Assembly (NCBI GenBank): GCA_023150805.1
Contig: JAKLKF010000072.1
Coordinates: 1 to 38,521 of the forward strand
Direction: 5' to 3'
DNA from: Myxococcota bacterium
Lineage (GTDB): Bacteria; Myxococcota_A; UBA796; UBA2385
Length of the DNA stretch: 38,521 nucleotides
This document shows, in pieces, positions 1-12,820 of this stretch. Made by a program: the position numbers and the translations under genes. The stretch's first letter is position 1; each line of letters starts with the position of its first letter. The notes under the pieces are model-generated. The model worked only from the letters and a program-made list of their open reading frames with translations, did no database searches and was not told where the DNA came from.

Positions 1-47
1 CCGACGAGGCGCCGCGCCCCGGGCCGCTGCCGGCTGGCGCCTTCACG

Positions 48-1085
48 ATGCAGCCGGTGGTGCCCCTGCTCGACGTCGAGCACGCTCCCGAGCCCCTGGC
101 TGCCCGCCGCTACACCCTCTTCCTCATCCCCGACGGCGGCCGCGGGCCGCTGCGCCAGGTGGAGCTGAGCCTGGTCCAGGTGCGCCTGGCGCTCACCGCC
201 GCGGCCGCGATCTGCCTGCTCGCGCTGGCCGGCGCGTTCTCGCCCTTCGTCGCGCTGCCGGCCACCCGCTCGCGCGACGCCCTGCTGGCCGAGAACCTCT
301 CGCTGCGCGCGCGGATGCAGGACGTCGAGCGCAAGCTCCAGGACGTCGACGCCCAGCTCCGGCGCCTGCGGCTGTACAACAGCCAGCTCGACGAGCTGCC
401 GCTCTCGGGCATCCCCGGCTTCGGCCCGCTGGAGGCCGACGAGCTGTCCGGCTTGATCTGGCTGGGGCGCGCCGACGCGGCCGACTGGGCCGCGGGGGAC
501 TGGGAGCCGGGCATGCCGATGGAGGAGCCCCCGGGGGACGAGGTGGCGCCGGCAGAGCTGACCGAGGCCGAGGCCCGGGCGCTGGAGCTGACCCTGCGGG
601 CCGAGCGCCTGCTGGAGGGCGTGCGCCTGGTCGAGCCCGGCCTGGGCGAGCTGGTCGAGACCGCCCAGGAGTGGCGCTGGCGCAAGGAGACCGCGCCGAC
701 GCTGATGCCGGTGCCCGAGGGCCTGTACACCAGCAGCTTCGGCTGGCGACGGGCGCCTTTCAGCCGCCGCTGGAAGTTCCACACCGGCATCGACATGGCC
801 GCGCCCCCGGGCACCCCGGTCTACGCCGCCGGCGCGGGCACCGTGACGCTGGCCGACTGGTCGGGTGGCTACGGCCGGATGATCCACATCGACCACGGCG
901 ATGGCGTGGTCAGCCGCTACGCCCACAACAGCCGGTTGCTCGTGCGGGAGGGGGACCAGGTGGCCCGCGGCCAGCAGATCTCCACGGTCGGCATGACCGG
1001 CCGGACCACCGGCCCGCACCTGCACTTCGAGATCTACGTCGACGGCGTGGCCGTCGACCCCGACCGGTTCCTCGAGCGCCGCTGA
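48..1085 (+). CDS. M23 family metallopeptidase, membrane-anchored with coiled coil
   Basis: Predicted zinc endopeptidase cutting peptidoglycan cross-links in the periplasm, or an EnvC/NlpD-like amidase activator. The 345-residue protein has a cytosolic N-terminus, one membrane segment at about 46-68, a Leu/Arg/Glu-rich coiled coil at about 78-117, an acidic linker, and a C-terminal M23 domain at about 225-340. The zinc ligands are visible as HTGID (H245, D249) and HLHFE (H326), with catalytic-type histidines H293 (YAH) and H324. All active-site residues are present, so catalysis is plausible. The ATG at 48 is the first in frame, but the frame stays open to the window edge, so the true start could lie upstream. 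secA follows 186 nt downstream. Confidence 0.9.
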   Translation: MQPVVPLLDVEHAPEPLAARRYTLFLIPDGGRGPLRQVELSLVQVRLALTAAAAICLLALAGAFSPFVALPATRSRDALLAENLSLRARMQDVERKLQDVDAQLRRLRLYNSQLDELPLSGIPGFGPLEADELSGLIWLGRADAADWAAGDWEPGMPMEEPPGDEVAPAELTEAEARALELTLRAERLLEGVRLVEPGLGELVETAQEWRWRKETAPTLMPVPEGLYTSSFGWRRAPFSRRWKFHTGIDMAAPPGTPVYAAGAGTVTLADWSGGYGRMIHIDHGDGVVSRYAHNSRLLVREGDQVARGQQISTVGMTGRTTGPHLHFEIYVDGVAVDPDRFLERR

Positions 1086-1143
1086 CCCGGGCGGCCGCGC
1101 GCGGGCAGCGAGGATCCGCGCCCCCACGGTGGATCGGTGGCCG

Positions 1144-1170
1144 GGCCCGCCGCGCTCGGCTACGCGGGCC
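1144..1170 (+). other. GC-rich inverted repeat in the M23-secA gap
   Basis: A 7-bp arm GGCCCGC at 1144-1150 pairs with GCGGGCC at 1164-1170 across a 13-nt loop. No T-run follows. It could be a weak terminator for the M23 gene or a secA leader structure. The rest of the 186-nt gap (1086-1271) shows only a GGAG ribosome-binding site at 1261-1264. Confidence 0.25.
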
Positions 1171-1271
1171 GCCCCTCGGTGCGGGGCCCCCGCCGCGCGC
1201 GGCATGTGCGGGCCGCCCTTGACCCCGGCCCATCCGCGGCAAGGTTCCCCCGGATCCCCTGGAGTCCCCTC

Positions 1272-4250
<2,979 letters not shown>

Positions 4251-4268
4251 CGGAGCCCCTCCCGCGCC

Positions 4269-4297
4269 TTGCCCGGCCGCGCCGGACCCGTTAGCGG
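4269..4297 (+). promoter_or_regulatory. Possible rpsB promoter
   Basis: TTGCCC at 4269-4274 and TAGCGG at 4292-4297 are separated by exactly 17 bp. The -10 match is poor (TA only). If used, transcription would start near 4304 and give an rpsB leader of about 155 nt, long enough for ribosomal-protein autoregulation. Confidence 0.25.
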
Positions 4298-4306
4298 GCA
4301 GCCGCT

Positions 4307-4325
4307 CCGCGGGGCCTTCCCGCGG
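4307..4325 (+). promoter_or_regulatory. Hairpin in the rpsB leader region
   Basis: CCGCGGG (4307-4313) and CCCGCGG (4319-4325) form a perfect 7-bp stem with a GCCTT loop. There is no T-run, so a leader structure is as likely as a secA terminator. It lies in the 210-nt secA-rpsB gap. Confidence 0.4.
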
Positions 4326-4460
4326 GGACACTCACGCCGGAGCTCCCCGCCTCAGCCGGAGGTGCTCCTTCCCCAGGCATCGACCTGCGGAGGGGGTCGG
4401 CTGGTCGGACCGGCGGTCGCTCAACCCGAATGGGGCCCTGCGGGGCTCCCGGAGATCCTC

Positions 4461-5264
4461 ATGGCGAACGTCTCGCTGCGTGACCTGCTGGAGGCAGGCG
4501 TCCACTTCGGTCACCAGACCCGGCTGTGGAACCCCAAGATGAAGCCGTACATCTACGGCGAGAAGAACGGGGTCCACATCATCGACCTGCAGAAGACCGC
4601 CCGCAACCTCGTGTCGGCCACCCGCGCCGTCACCTCCGAGGTCAGCCGCGGCCGCACGATCCTCTTCGTCGGCACCAAGCGCGCCGCGCGCGAGGTGGTG
4701 GCCGAGGAGGCGCAGCGCGCCGGCATGTTCTTCGTCAACGAGCGCTGGCTCGGCGGCACCCTGACCAACTTCCAGACGGTCAAGCGCTCCATCGACCGCC
4801 TGGTCGCCCTCGAGAAGGCCCGGGACGAGGGCCGCTTCGAGATGCTGACCAAGAAGGAGGCGCTCGACCTCACCCGCAAGATCAGCAAGATGGACAAGTC
4901 CCTGGGCGGCATCAAGGACATGCGCAGCCTTCCGGGCCTGGTCTTCGTGATCGATCCCAAGCGCGAGCACATCGCGATCCGTGAGGCCCAGCGCCTGGGC
5001 ATCCCCGTCGTCGCCCTCTGCGACACGAACTGCGATCCCGACGGCATCAACTGGGTCATCCCGGGCAACGACGACGCGCTGAAGAGCATCCGCCTGTTCA
5101 CGGGTGCCATCGCCGACGCCGCCATCGAGGGCGCCCAGGCCAGCAGCCGGAACACCGACGGGCGCGTCGTGACCGGCCGCTCCGACGGCATGCAGGACGT
5201 CGAGGTCTACGTCCGCTCGGCCGAGCTGGAGGAGGAGTTCGAGGAGGAGGAGGAGGAGGCCTGA
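4461..5264 (+). CDS. rpsB: 30S ribosomal protein S2
   Basis: Component of the small ribosomal subunit that helps bind S1 and initiate translation. The 267-residue protein opens with MANVSLRDLLEAGVHFGHQT, the S2 signature, and keeps the RWLGGTLTNF and IDP(K)REHIA(I)REA blocks. The ATG at 4461 has GGAG 6 nt upstream and gives a family-typical N-terminus. The C-terminus ends in a run of glutamates (EEEFEEEEEEA), a common variable acidic tail. tsf follows after 108 nt, the usual bacterial order, with a strong hairpin between. Confidence 0.98.
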   Translation: MANVSLRDLLEAGVHFGHQTRLWNPKMKPYIYGEKNGVHIIDLQKTARNLVSATRAVTSEVSRGRTILFVGTKRAAREVVAEEAQRAGMFFVNERWLGGTLTNFQTVKRSIDRLVALEKARDEGRFEMLTKKEALDLTRKISKMDKSLGGIKDMRSLPGLVFVIDPKREHIAIREAQRLGIPVVALCDTNCDPDGINWVIPGNDDALKSIRLFTGAIADAAIEGAQASSRNTDGRVVTGRSDGMQDVEVYVRSAELEEEFEEEEEEA

Positions 5265-5298
5265 GCCTCTCCCCGCCGACGAACCCCCGCATCTCCTT

Positions 5299-5331
5299 CC
5301 GGTCCCCCCGCAGCGCGCGGCAGGGGACCGG
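5299..5331 (+). terminator. Long hairpin between rpsB and tsf (attenuator-like)
   Basis: CCGGTCCCC (5299-5307) pairs with GGGGACCGG (5323-5331). Inside it CCGC (5308-5311) pairs with GCGG (5317-5320) around an AGCGC loop, leaving a 2-nt CA bulge. That gives 13 paired bases. No T-run follows, so partial termination or RNA processing is more likely than full termination. An attenuator at this junction would keep S2 above EF-Ts; the function is inferred. Confidence 0.6.
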
Positions 5332-5372
5332 TCCAACTGTACCCCACCCCCCCCTGAGAACTGGAGCTGACC

Positions 5373-6026
<654 letters not shown>

Positions 6027-6034
6027 GCCACCCG

Positions 6035-6053
6035 GGCCGGCGGCGCGCCGGCC
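6035..6053 (+). terminator. Hairpin just after tsf
   Basis: GGCCGGCG (6035-6042) and CGCCGGCC (6046-6053) form a perfect 8-bp stem around GCG, starting 8 nt after the tsf stop and followed by TCTGTGT. Probable intrinsic terminator or processing site. Confidence 0.55.
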
Positions 6054-6064
6054 TCTGTGTCCAG

Positions 6065-6088
6065 CAGGGCGTCCTTCGGGGCGCCCTG
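6065..6088 (+). terminator. Second tsf-frr hairpin with a UUCG tetraloop
   Basis: CAGGGCGTCC (6065-6074) pairs with GGGCGCCCTG (6079-6088) over 10 bp, including one G-U pair, closed by TTCG in the stable C(UUCG)G context. TGTGCGCTTGTGG follows. Together with the hairpin at 6035-6053 it suggests that tsf transcription is largely stopped here and frr has its own promoter. Confidence 0.6.
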
Positions 6089-6164
6089 TGCGCTTGTGGC
6101 ATCCTCTCGCCCCGCCGCGGCCCCCGGACCGATTAGGCTGCACCGACCACCCCCGGAGAAGCAG

Positions 6165-6727
6165 ATGAGCGCCGAGTACATCCAGGCGATGGACGACGAC
6201 TTCAAGAAGGTGATCTCCGCCTTCGAGAAGGAGCTGACCAGCGTGCGCACCGGCCGTGCGACCCCCCAGCTCCTCGAGCCCGTGAACGTGCACGTGGCCG
6301 CCTACGGCGCCGCGATGCCCATCAACCAGCTCGCCAGCATCTCGGCCCCCGACGCCCGGCTGCTGGTCGTCAACCCCTGGGACAAGGGCACCATCCCCGA
6401 CATCGAGAAGGGCATCATGGCCGCCGGCCTGGGGCTCAACCCCAGCAACGACGGCCAGGTCATCCGGGTCCCGATCCCCGCGCTGACCGGCGAGCGGCGG
6501 CAGGACCTGGTGAAGGCCGTCAAGCGCATGGCGGAGGAGGCGCGGGTGCGCGCTCGCGCCGTGCGCCGCGAGTACAACGATCTCTTCAAGGACCTCGAGG
6601 CCGAGAAGGAGATCAACGAGGACGAGCTGACGCGCATCCTCAAGAAGGTCCAGGACGGCACCGACGCCACGGTGGCCCGCATCGACGCCATCGCCGAGGC
6701 CAAGGAGAAGGAGGTCCTGGAGGTCTG

Positions 6728-6728
<1 letters not shown>
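6165..6728 (+). CDS. frr: Ribosome recycling factor
   Basis: Splits post-termination ribosomes together with EF-G. The 187-residue length fits the family (about 185). The conserved block SVRTGRATPQLLEPVNV is at about 25-41, and the C-terminal helix has RREYND and the KKVQDGTD segment. The ATG at 6165 has GGAG 6 nt upstream and matches the family start; the frame is open upstream to 6057 without similarity. The stop TGA overlaps the uppS start by one base (TGATG), which implies coupled translation. Confidence 0.97.
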
Positions 6729-7488
<760 letters not shown>

Positions 7489-7489
<1 letters not shown>

Positions 7490-8292
7490 TGCTCCAGCGC
7501 ATCGTGGCCGCCATCGTCGGCCTGGCCATCGTCGTGCCGCCCATCGTCTGGGGCGGCCTGGTCGGATCGAACATCGTCGCCGCCCTGGTCCTCCTGGTCG
7601 CCTTCGACGAGTACAGTCGCATGGCCGTGCCCCAGGACCACTGGTTCGCCCTGGCCCTGCTGACCGTCGCCGGCGGCGCCGTCTACGCCGCCCAGCTCTT
7701 CCTGCCCGCCGGCGCCACCACCTGGGTGCTGGCCCTGGCCGGCCTGCTCGTGATGATCAGCAGCATGGTCCGGGTGCCGGACACGAACCTGGGCCAGCAG
7801 GTGGCCGTGCGCCTGCTCGCCGGGCTGATCTACGTGCCCGTCCTGTTCAGCTACGTCATCCAGGTCCGCAGCCTGGAGCACGGCCTGGCCTGGCTCTTCC
7901 TCACCCTGGCCGTCACCTGGGCCGGGGACACGGGCGCGTACTTTGCGGGTCGGGCCTTCGGCAAGCACAAGCTCTTCGAGCGGGTCAGCCCCAAGAAGAC
8001 CTGGGAGGGCTTCTTCGGCGGCCTGCTCTTCGCCGTCGCCTTCGCCTGTGTGTTCAAGTACTTCTGGCTGACCGAGCTGACCTGGGTCCAGGCCGCCATC
8101 CTCGGCGCGGTGCTCGACGTCGTCGGCGTCCTGGGCGACCTGGTCGAGTCGATGTTCAAGCGGGCCTACGGCGTCAAGGACAGCGGCTGGATCATGCCCG
8201 GCCACGGCGGCATCCTGGACCGCATCGACAGCCTGCTGTTCACAGGACCCGTCGCCTGGGTGCTGGCGACGCAGGTCTTCGGGGTGGGCTGA
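7489..8292 (+). CDS. cdsA: Phosphatidate cytidylyltransferase
   Basis: Makes CDP-diacylglycerol from phosphatidic acid and CTP in the inner membrane, the branch point for all phospholipids. The 267-residue protein is almost all hydrophobic segments. The family signature reads SMFKRAYGVKDSGWIMPGHGG followed by ILDRIDS, with both acidic catalytic residues present. The ATG is set by the TGATG overlap with uppS. The stop codon sits in a 10-bp palindrome (8291-8300), and the gene converges on the - strand gene that ends at 8323, only 30 nt away. Confidence 0.95.
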
Positions 8293-8322
8293 GGGCCCTC
8301 CCCCCGGCGACCGGAGCCCTCG

Positions 8323-9729
8323 TCAGGGCAGGTAGGCGTACAGGTCGTCCAGGAACACCGCCCGTCCCAGCAGGTTCGCGCCCGGCCACTCCAGGTGCCA
8401 GATCACGGTGCAGTCCGGCGTGTACTCGCGGATGTGGCCGCCTTCGCCGTAGTTGAGCAGGGTGTTGCCGTTGGCCAGGCGGTGCGCCTCGCCGCCGTAC
8501 TGGCCGGTGGTGCCCGTACCGTCGCCGCAGGTCCAGACCTGGGTCAGGGTCCGGCTCTCATCGTCCACGGCGTACTCGCGGGCCACGATCTGGGCGTTGC
8601 GCTCGCCGGTCCAGGTCGACAGCAGCAGGGTCCCCTCGTCTGTCCAGGTCGGGCTGTGCTGCTTCCAGAAGGCGGGGGTGCCCTCGGCGAAGGCGTAGGA
8701 GCCCGCGAGCTGGCCGAAGGTGCGGGTCACCTGGCCGGTCGCCCGGTCCACCTGGGCGATGCTGTGGCCCGCGTCCGACGAGAACAGGAAGCTGTCGTCC
8801 TCCTCGCGCCAGAACAGGGCGTTGCCGTCACAGTCGGTGGGGGCCCCCTGCGCCTGCCAGTGCTCCGAACAGTCCCAGACCCGGCGCACCGACCCGTCGG
8901 CGGCGCGCTCGCGCAGCACCTCGTGGCCGCCCTGGTGGCCGCCCCACACGACCACGCCGTCCGGCAGCGCCAGGAAGGTGTGGTGCAGCCCGGGGACCTC
9001 GACGCGCTCGGACACGGCGCCGTCCAGGGTCATTCGGTGCACCAGCGAGCCCTTGCCCAGGTCGAAGTCCGTCCAGAAGGTGCTCTCGTCCCACAGGATG
9101 TGGTCACCCTCGGGCGCTGGCTGGATGTAGAAGGTGCGGTGGGCGTCGGGGGTCTCGTGCGCCCAGACCACCCGGCCCCTCCGGTCCAGGATGAGCTTCC
9201 AGAAGCCCTCGGCCTCCCAGCCCTCGCCGCCGCTGCTCAGGCCGATCAGCAGCCAGCGGTCCCCCTCCGCCCAGGCGCCGTCGTCGGCCTCGTGCAGCAG
9301 GGGCGCGGGCGCCGTCTCGGGCAGCGGGTCGGTCTGGACGGTCAGCGCCTCGCTGGCCACCGCGCCGTCGCCCGGGTCCACCAGGACGCGCAGGCTGCCG
9401 GCGGAGGCGTAGGGCAGCCCGATGACCACCTGCTCCTGCGCCCCCGGCTCGCGCCAGGTGGAGGGCGAGACCAGCGGCTCCTCGCCGTCCAGGCCCACCT
9501 CGACCCAGGTGTCACCGGCCTGGGCCTGGGTCCAGGTCACGACCAGCAGGGCGCCGATCTCCGGGTGGGGGCTGGCGGTGAGGTCGGTGACCGGCGAGCC
9601 GGTGGTGTCCCCGCCGTCGGTGGAGGGGCTGCCCCCGTCCAGGGTGCTCCAGTAGTCCTTCCAGGTCGCGCCGGTGTCCTCGGGCCGACCGCAGGCCAGG
9701 AGCAGCAGCGGGGAGAGCAGGAGCGTCAT
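8323..9729 (-). CDS. Arylsulfotransferase-like beta-propeller lipoprotein
   Basis: Predicted secreted lipoprotein of 468 residues with a six-bladed propeller of the arylsulfotransferase (ASST) type. A lipobox LLAC (C13) follows a very short signal. Blades show paired motifs such as IAQVDRATGQVTRTFG and LANGNTLLNYGEGGHIREY. In ASST enzymes a histidine in an HxN motif carries the sulfate; the equivalent stretch here, TDCDGNALFW, has no such histidine, so a sulfotransferase reaction is doubtful and a binding role is possible. The ATG at 9729 is the family-like start; a GTG at 9789 would add an Arg-rich n-region (RYRRR). A TATCGT element at 9736-9741 would place transcription start at the ATG (leaderless). 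A paralogue lies at 14322-15770. Confidence 0.75.
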   Translation of the reverse strand: MTLLLSPLLLLACGRPEDTGATWKDYWSTLDGGSPSTDGGDTTGSPVTDLTASPHPEIGALLVVTWTQAQAGDTWVEVGLDGEEPLVSPSTWREPGAQEQVVIGLPYASAGSLRVLVDPGDGAVASEALTVQTDPLPETAPAPLLHEADDGAWAEGDRWLLIGLSSGGEGWEAEGFWKLILDRRGRVVWAHETPDAHRTFYIQPAPEGDHILWDESTFWTDFDLGKGSLVHRMTLDGAVSERVEVPGLHHTFLALPDGVVVWGGHQGGHEVLRERAADGSVRRVWDCSEHWQAQGAPTDCDGNALFWREEDDSFLFSSDAGHSIAQVDRATGQVTRTFGQLAGSYAFAEGTPAFWKQHSPTWTDEGTLLLSTWTGERNAQIVAREYAVDDESRTLTQVWTCGDGTGTTGQYGGEAHRLANGNTLLNYGEGGHIREYTPDCTVIWHLEWPGANLLGRAVFLDDLYAYLP

Positions 9730-9794
9730 GCGGCGACGATAGCGGAGGGGCCGGCCGGGCAGGGGAGACGCAGCGTTCCCGCGGGCCACCTCTG

Positions 9795-11222
9795 TCAGCG
9801 CGCCCCACCCGTGGCTGTGGGGTCGAAGGCCAGCAGGCTGGCCATGCCGACGTCGTCGACCTCGCCGTCCGTCCAGGTGCTCGTGCCCAGCAACAGGCAG
9901 GCCTGAGCCTCGCACAGGGGCGCCACCAGCCAGTGGCTGTGGGCGCGGAAGGCGTCCACGCCCGCCTCGGGCGGCGGCGCCGCGCTCCAGGTGGCCTGGG
10001 CGGGCCCCAGGCTGCCCGTCGGGACCGGACCCGCGAAGGCCAGGATGCCCGCGTCCTCGCCCTGGCGCAGCGCCACCAGGTCATGCTGGCCGTCTCCGTC
10101 CAGGTCCACCGGCCGCGGCGGCGCCGCCTCGTGGGTGGAGAGCCCCTTCACCGCCTCGGCGGTGGGCACCGTCCAGGCCTCGGCGAGCCCCTCGCCCGAC
10201 AGGATGTGCAGGGCCAGGTTGTCCGACCAGGCGACCTCGGCCCGGCCATCGCCGTCCAGGTCGCCGACCACCTGGATCCACAGCACCGTGTCGCGCACCG
10301 TCAGCGCCTCCTCGCCCCAGGACAGGTCGCCCGCCAGGGCCTCGGCCCCGCTGACGACCTGGAGATCGTCTCGCGCCGGTCGCACGCCCAGGTCGGAGAG
10401 GCCGTCCCCGTCCACGTCCCCGAGCACGTCCTGGTCGTGCAGGTAGGGGGCCTCCGTCCAGGTCAGCGTGCTGCGGGGTGTGTCCAGGTCGTCGTACAGG
10501 AAGAGGCTGGCGCCGCTGCGGGAGGGCGCGACCAGCTCGTCGCGGCCGTCCCCGTCCAGGTCCCCGGTGGAGAGCAGGGCGCCCAGGCCCTGGCCGCCGG
10601 GAGAGGGCACCCGGGTCGAGGCGCCGGCCGTCCACGCGAAGGAGGGCCCGCCCGCGAAGACGGTGACCGTGCCCGCCTCGGACCACCACGGCACCAGCCA
10701 CTCGTCGGCGCCGTCCCCGTCCAGGTCGGCGAAGGTGGAGACCGCCCAGGCGGTGCCGACGGTGGACAGGCAGCCGGGGCAGGCGTCGGTGGCGACCCGG
10801 TCGATGGGCCCCTCGCCGCCCAGGGGCCCCTGGAGCGCGTGCAGCCAGATCCGCGTGCTGCCGTCGCCGGGGTGGGCCCGGTAGCCGGCGACCAGGGCCA
10901 GGTCGGCGCCGGTGCCCAGCGGATCTCCGGCGGCCATGGAGCCGCCGAGCTGGCTGCCCAGGGCCTGTCCGTCCACCTCCCAGGTGCTGCCGGACCAGGC
11001 GCCCACCCAGGCGGGGGCCCCCGAGTCCCCGGGGCCGGGGGTCCCGCCCTGGCCGGTGTCGCCGCCATCCCCCGTGGCGGCGCCGCCGTCACCCGGGGTC
11101 GCCCCGCTGTCCGCCGCGGAGGGGGGTGTCCCGGGAGCCGGGTCGTGGACGATGCAGGCCAGGGTCAGCAGCAGCATGCCCCTGGTTACCCTGCTCCCGC
11201 GCCGTGTCCCCGAGGCCCCCAT
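9795..11222 (-). CDS. FG-GAP/integrin-type beta-propeller lipoprotein
   Basis: Secreted or surface lipoprotein of 475 residues with no assigned reaction. At least five calcium-binding FG-GAP loops are visible: DLDGDGADE, DLDGDGRDE, DVDGDGLSD, DLDGDGRAE and DLDGDGQHD, each followed by a blade strand. Such propellers usually bind ligands. The lipobox LTLAC follows RRGSRVTRG and a hydrophobic stretch, then a Gly/Thr/Asp-rich linker. I prefer the ATG at 11222 because the next in-frame ATG (11177) leaves only seven residues before the cysteine. Its start codon shares CATG with the start of the divergent hydrolase gene. The downstream ASST-like gene may be co-transcribed. Confidence 0.8.
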   Translation of the reverse strand: MGASGTRRGSRVTRGMLLLTLACIVHDPAPGTPPSAADSGATPGDGGAATGDGGDTGQGGTPGPGDSGAPAWVGAWSGSTWEVDGQALGSQLGGSMAAGDPLGTGADLALVAGYRAHPGDGSTRIWLHALQGPLGGEGPIDRVATDACPGCLSTVGTAWAVSTFADLDGDGADEWLVPWWSEAGTVTVFAGGPSFAWTAGASTRVPSPGGQGLGALLSTGDLDGDGRDELVAPSRSGASLFLYDDLDTPRSTLTWTEAPYLHDQDVLGDVDGDGLSDLGVRPARDDLQVVSGAEALAGDLSWGEEALTVRDTVLWIQVVGDLDGDGRAEVAWSDNLALHILSGEGLAEAWTVPTAEAVKGLSTHEAAPPRPVDLDGDGQHDLVALRQGEDAGILAFAGPVPTGSLGPAQATWSAAPPPEAGVDAFRAHSHWLVAPLCEAQACLLLGTSTWTDGEVDDVGMASLLAFDPTATGGAR

Positions 11223-12783
11223 GCTCCTGCCCCTGCTCGCCCTGGCCTGCGCCGATCCCAACCGGGAGACCGCCGTCACCGGCGAGCTGCGCTGGGAGCC
11301 CTGCCCGCTGCGCTACGAGGACCAGGGCCGCCCCTGGGCCCAGTGCGCCACCGCCGACCTGCCCCTGTGGTGGGACGATCCCGAGGGCGAGACCATCGAG
11401 ATCTTCGCCCAGCGGCGGCTGCCCGACCAGGAGGTCGAGCGCCAGCTCTGGATGCTGGCCGGCGGACCCGGCCAGAGCGCGGCCGTGTACGAGGAGTACG
11501 TGCTCGACCTGCAGGACGCGATCCCGGGCACGGAGATCCTGCTCTACGAGCACCGCGGGGTGGGGCGCTCGACGCGGCTGTCCTGCCCCGACCAGGAGGC
11601 CGACGGCAGCGAGGAGGGCATCGACGTCAGCGTCGCGGAGTGGCCCGGCTGCCTGGCGGCCGTGCAGGAGGAGTGGGGCGAGGGCCTGGCGGCCTTCTCG
11701 GTCGACGCCGCCGCCTTCGACCTGGAGCACCTGCTGACCCAGGCCGAGGTCGGGGTGCCCGTCTTCGTCTACGGCGGCTCCTACGGCACCACCCTGGGCT
11801 GGCGCTTCCTGCAGCACTTCCCCGACCGGGTGGACGGGGTCGTGCTGGACTCGCTGGCCGTGGACGTGGACCACCGCGTCTACGACCAGGAGTTCGACCT
11901 GGTCGGCCGGGCCTTCCTGGAGGAGTGCGGGCAGGACGAGCGCTGCGCCGAGGCCCTGGGCGCGGACCCGGTCGCCACCGCGGAGGAGATCGTGGCGCGG
12001 GTGGCCGACGGCCACTGCGCCGAGGCCCTCGACGTGGAGACGCTGCGGGCGGGCGCCGGCGCCTTCCTGTCGGACGCCAGCCTGCGGGGCTACGCTCCGG
12101 CCCTCTTCCACCGGGCGGGGCGCTGCACCGCGGACGACCGCCAGGACATCACGCGGCTGGTCTCCCTGTTCGAGGACCGGGAGCCCCACTACACCGAGCG
12201 GCTGTACAGCCCCGTGCTGTTCGCGAACATCGAGCTGTCCGAGCAGTGGCCCGAGCCCTGGCCCTCGCAGGAGGAGCTGGAGGCGGTCGTGGACCAGGCG
12301 CTCTTCTCCTTCGCCGTCGGGCCGGCCCAGCGGCCGCTGCTGGAGGACTGGCCGCGCTACGCCCTGGACCCGGTCGTGGGGCAGCCGCTGTCGACCGACA
12401 CGCCGGTGCTGGTGCTGCAAGGCGGCCTGGACCCGCAGACGCCCGAGTGGCGCAGCGAGGGGCCGGCCAGCCAGCTCCAGGGGCCCGGCCAGCACCTGGT
12501 GCTGTTCCCGCAGGGCACGCACATCCTGCTGGGCAGCACGCCGGCGAAGGGCGGGGACTGCGCCACCCGCGTCGTCGAGGGCTTCCTGCTCGACCCGCTG
12601 GCCGCGCCCGATGACGCCTGCGTGGAGGAGATCGAGGACCTCCAGTTCCGCGGCCAGCCGCTCACGAGCTGGCTGTTGTTCAGCGACTGCAGCCGCTACG
12701 GCAACGGCTGCGGCGGCCGGCGGCAGGACGCGGCCCTGCTCTTGGGGCTGGTGGGGCTGTTGGGCTGGCGCCGGCGGCGGTGA
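11221..12783 (+). CDS. TAP-like alpha/beta hydrolase, lipoprotein with C-terminal sorting tail
   Basis: Predicted secreted peptidase or esterase of the prolyl-aminopeptidase/TAP-like group, 520 residues. The oxyanion motif is LAGGPGQSA (about 79-87), the nucleophile elbow is GGSYGT (S187), and the C-terminal part has LQGGLDPQTPEW (Asp) and PQGTHILLG (His), so the triad looks intact. Many cysteines suggest disulfides. The N-terminus has a short signal with lipobox LALAC (C10). The last 24 residues are CGG, a hydrophobic stretch and WRRRR, which resembles the MYXO-CTERM-type anchor. The ATG at 11221 has GAGG 5 nt upstream; an ATG at 11176 would give a longer signal with RR. Confidence 0.85.
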   Translation: MLLPLLALACADPNRETAVTGELRWEPCPLRYEDQGRPWAQCATADLPLWWDDPEGETIEIFAQRRLPDQEVERQLWMLAGGPGQSAAVYEEYVLDLQDAIPGTEILLYEHRGVGRSTRLSCPDQEADGSEEGIDVSVAEWPGCLAAVQEEWGEGLAAFSVDAAAFDLEHLLTQAEVGVPVFVYGGSYGTTLGWRFLQHFPDRVDGVVLDSLAVDVDHRVYDQEFDLVGRAFLEECGQDERCAEALGADPVATAEEIVARVADGHCAEALDVETLRAGAGAFLSDASLRGYAPALFHRAGRCTADDRQDITRLVSLFEDREPHYTERLYSPVLFANIELSEQWPEPWPSQEELEAVVDQALFSFAVGPAQRPLLEDWPRYALDPVVGQPLSTDTPVLVLQGGLDPQTPEWRSEGPASQLQGPGQHLVLFPQGTHILLGSTPAKGGDCATRVVEGFLLDPLAAPDDACVEEIEDLQFRGQPLTSWLLFSDCSRYGNGCGGRRQDAALLLGLVGLLGWRRRR

Positions 12784-12820
12784 GGCCTGCCGCCGGAGGC
12801 GGTGAGGGGAGGGGAGGCTC

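Noticed and set aside
9933..12614. Long + strand frame of 893 codons
   Set aside because: Antisense to the FG-GAP gene and out of frame with the hydrolase; composed mainly of Arg, Gly, Pro and Ala.
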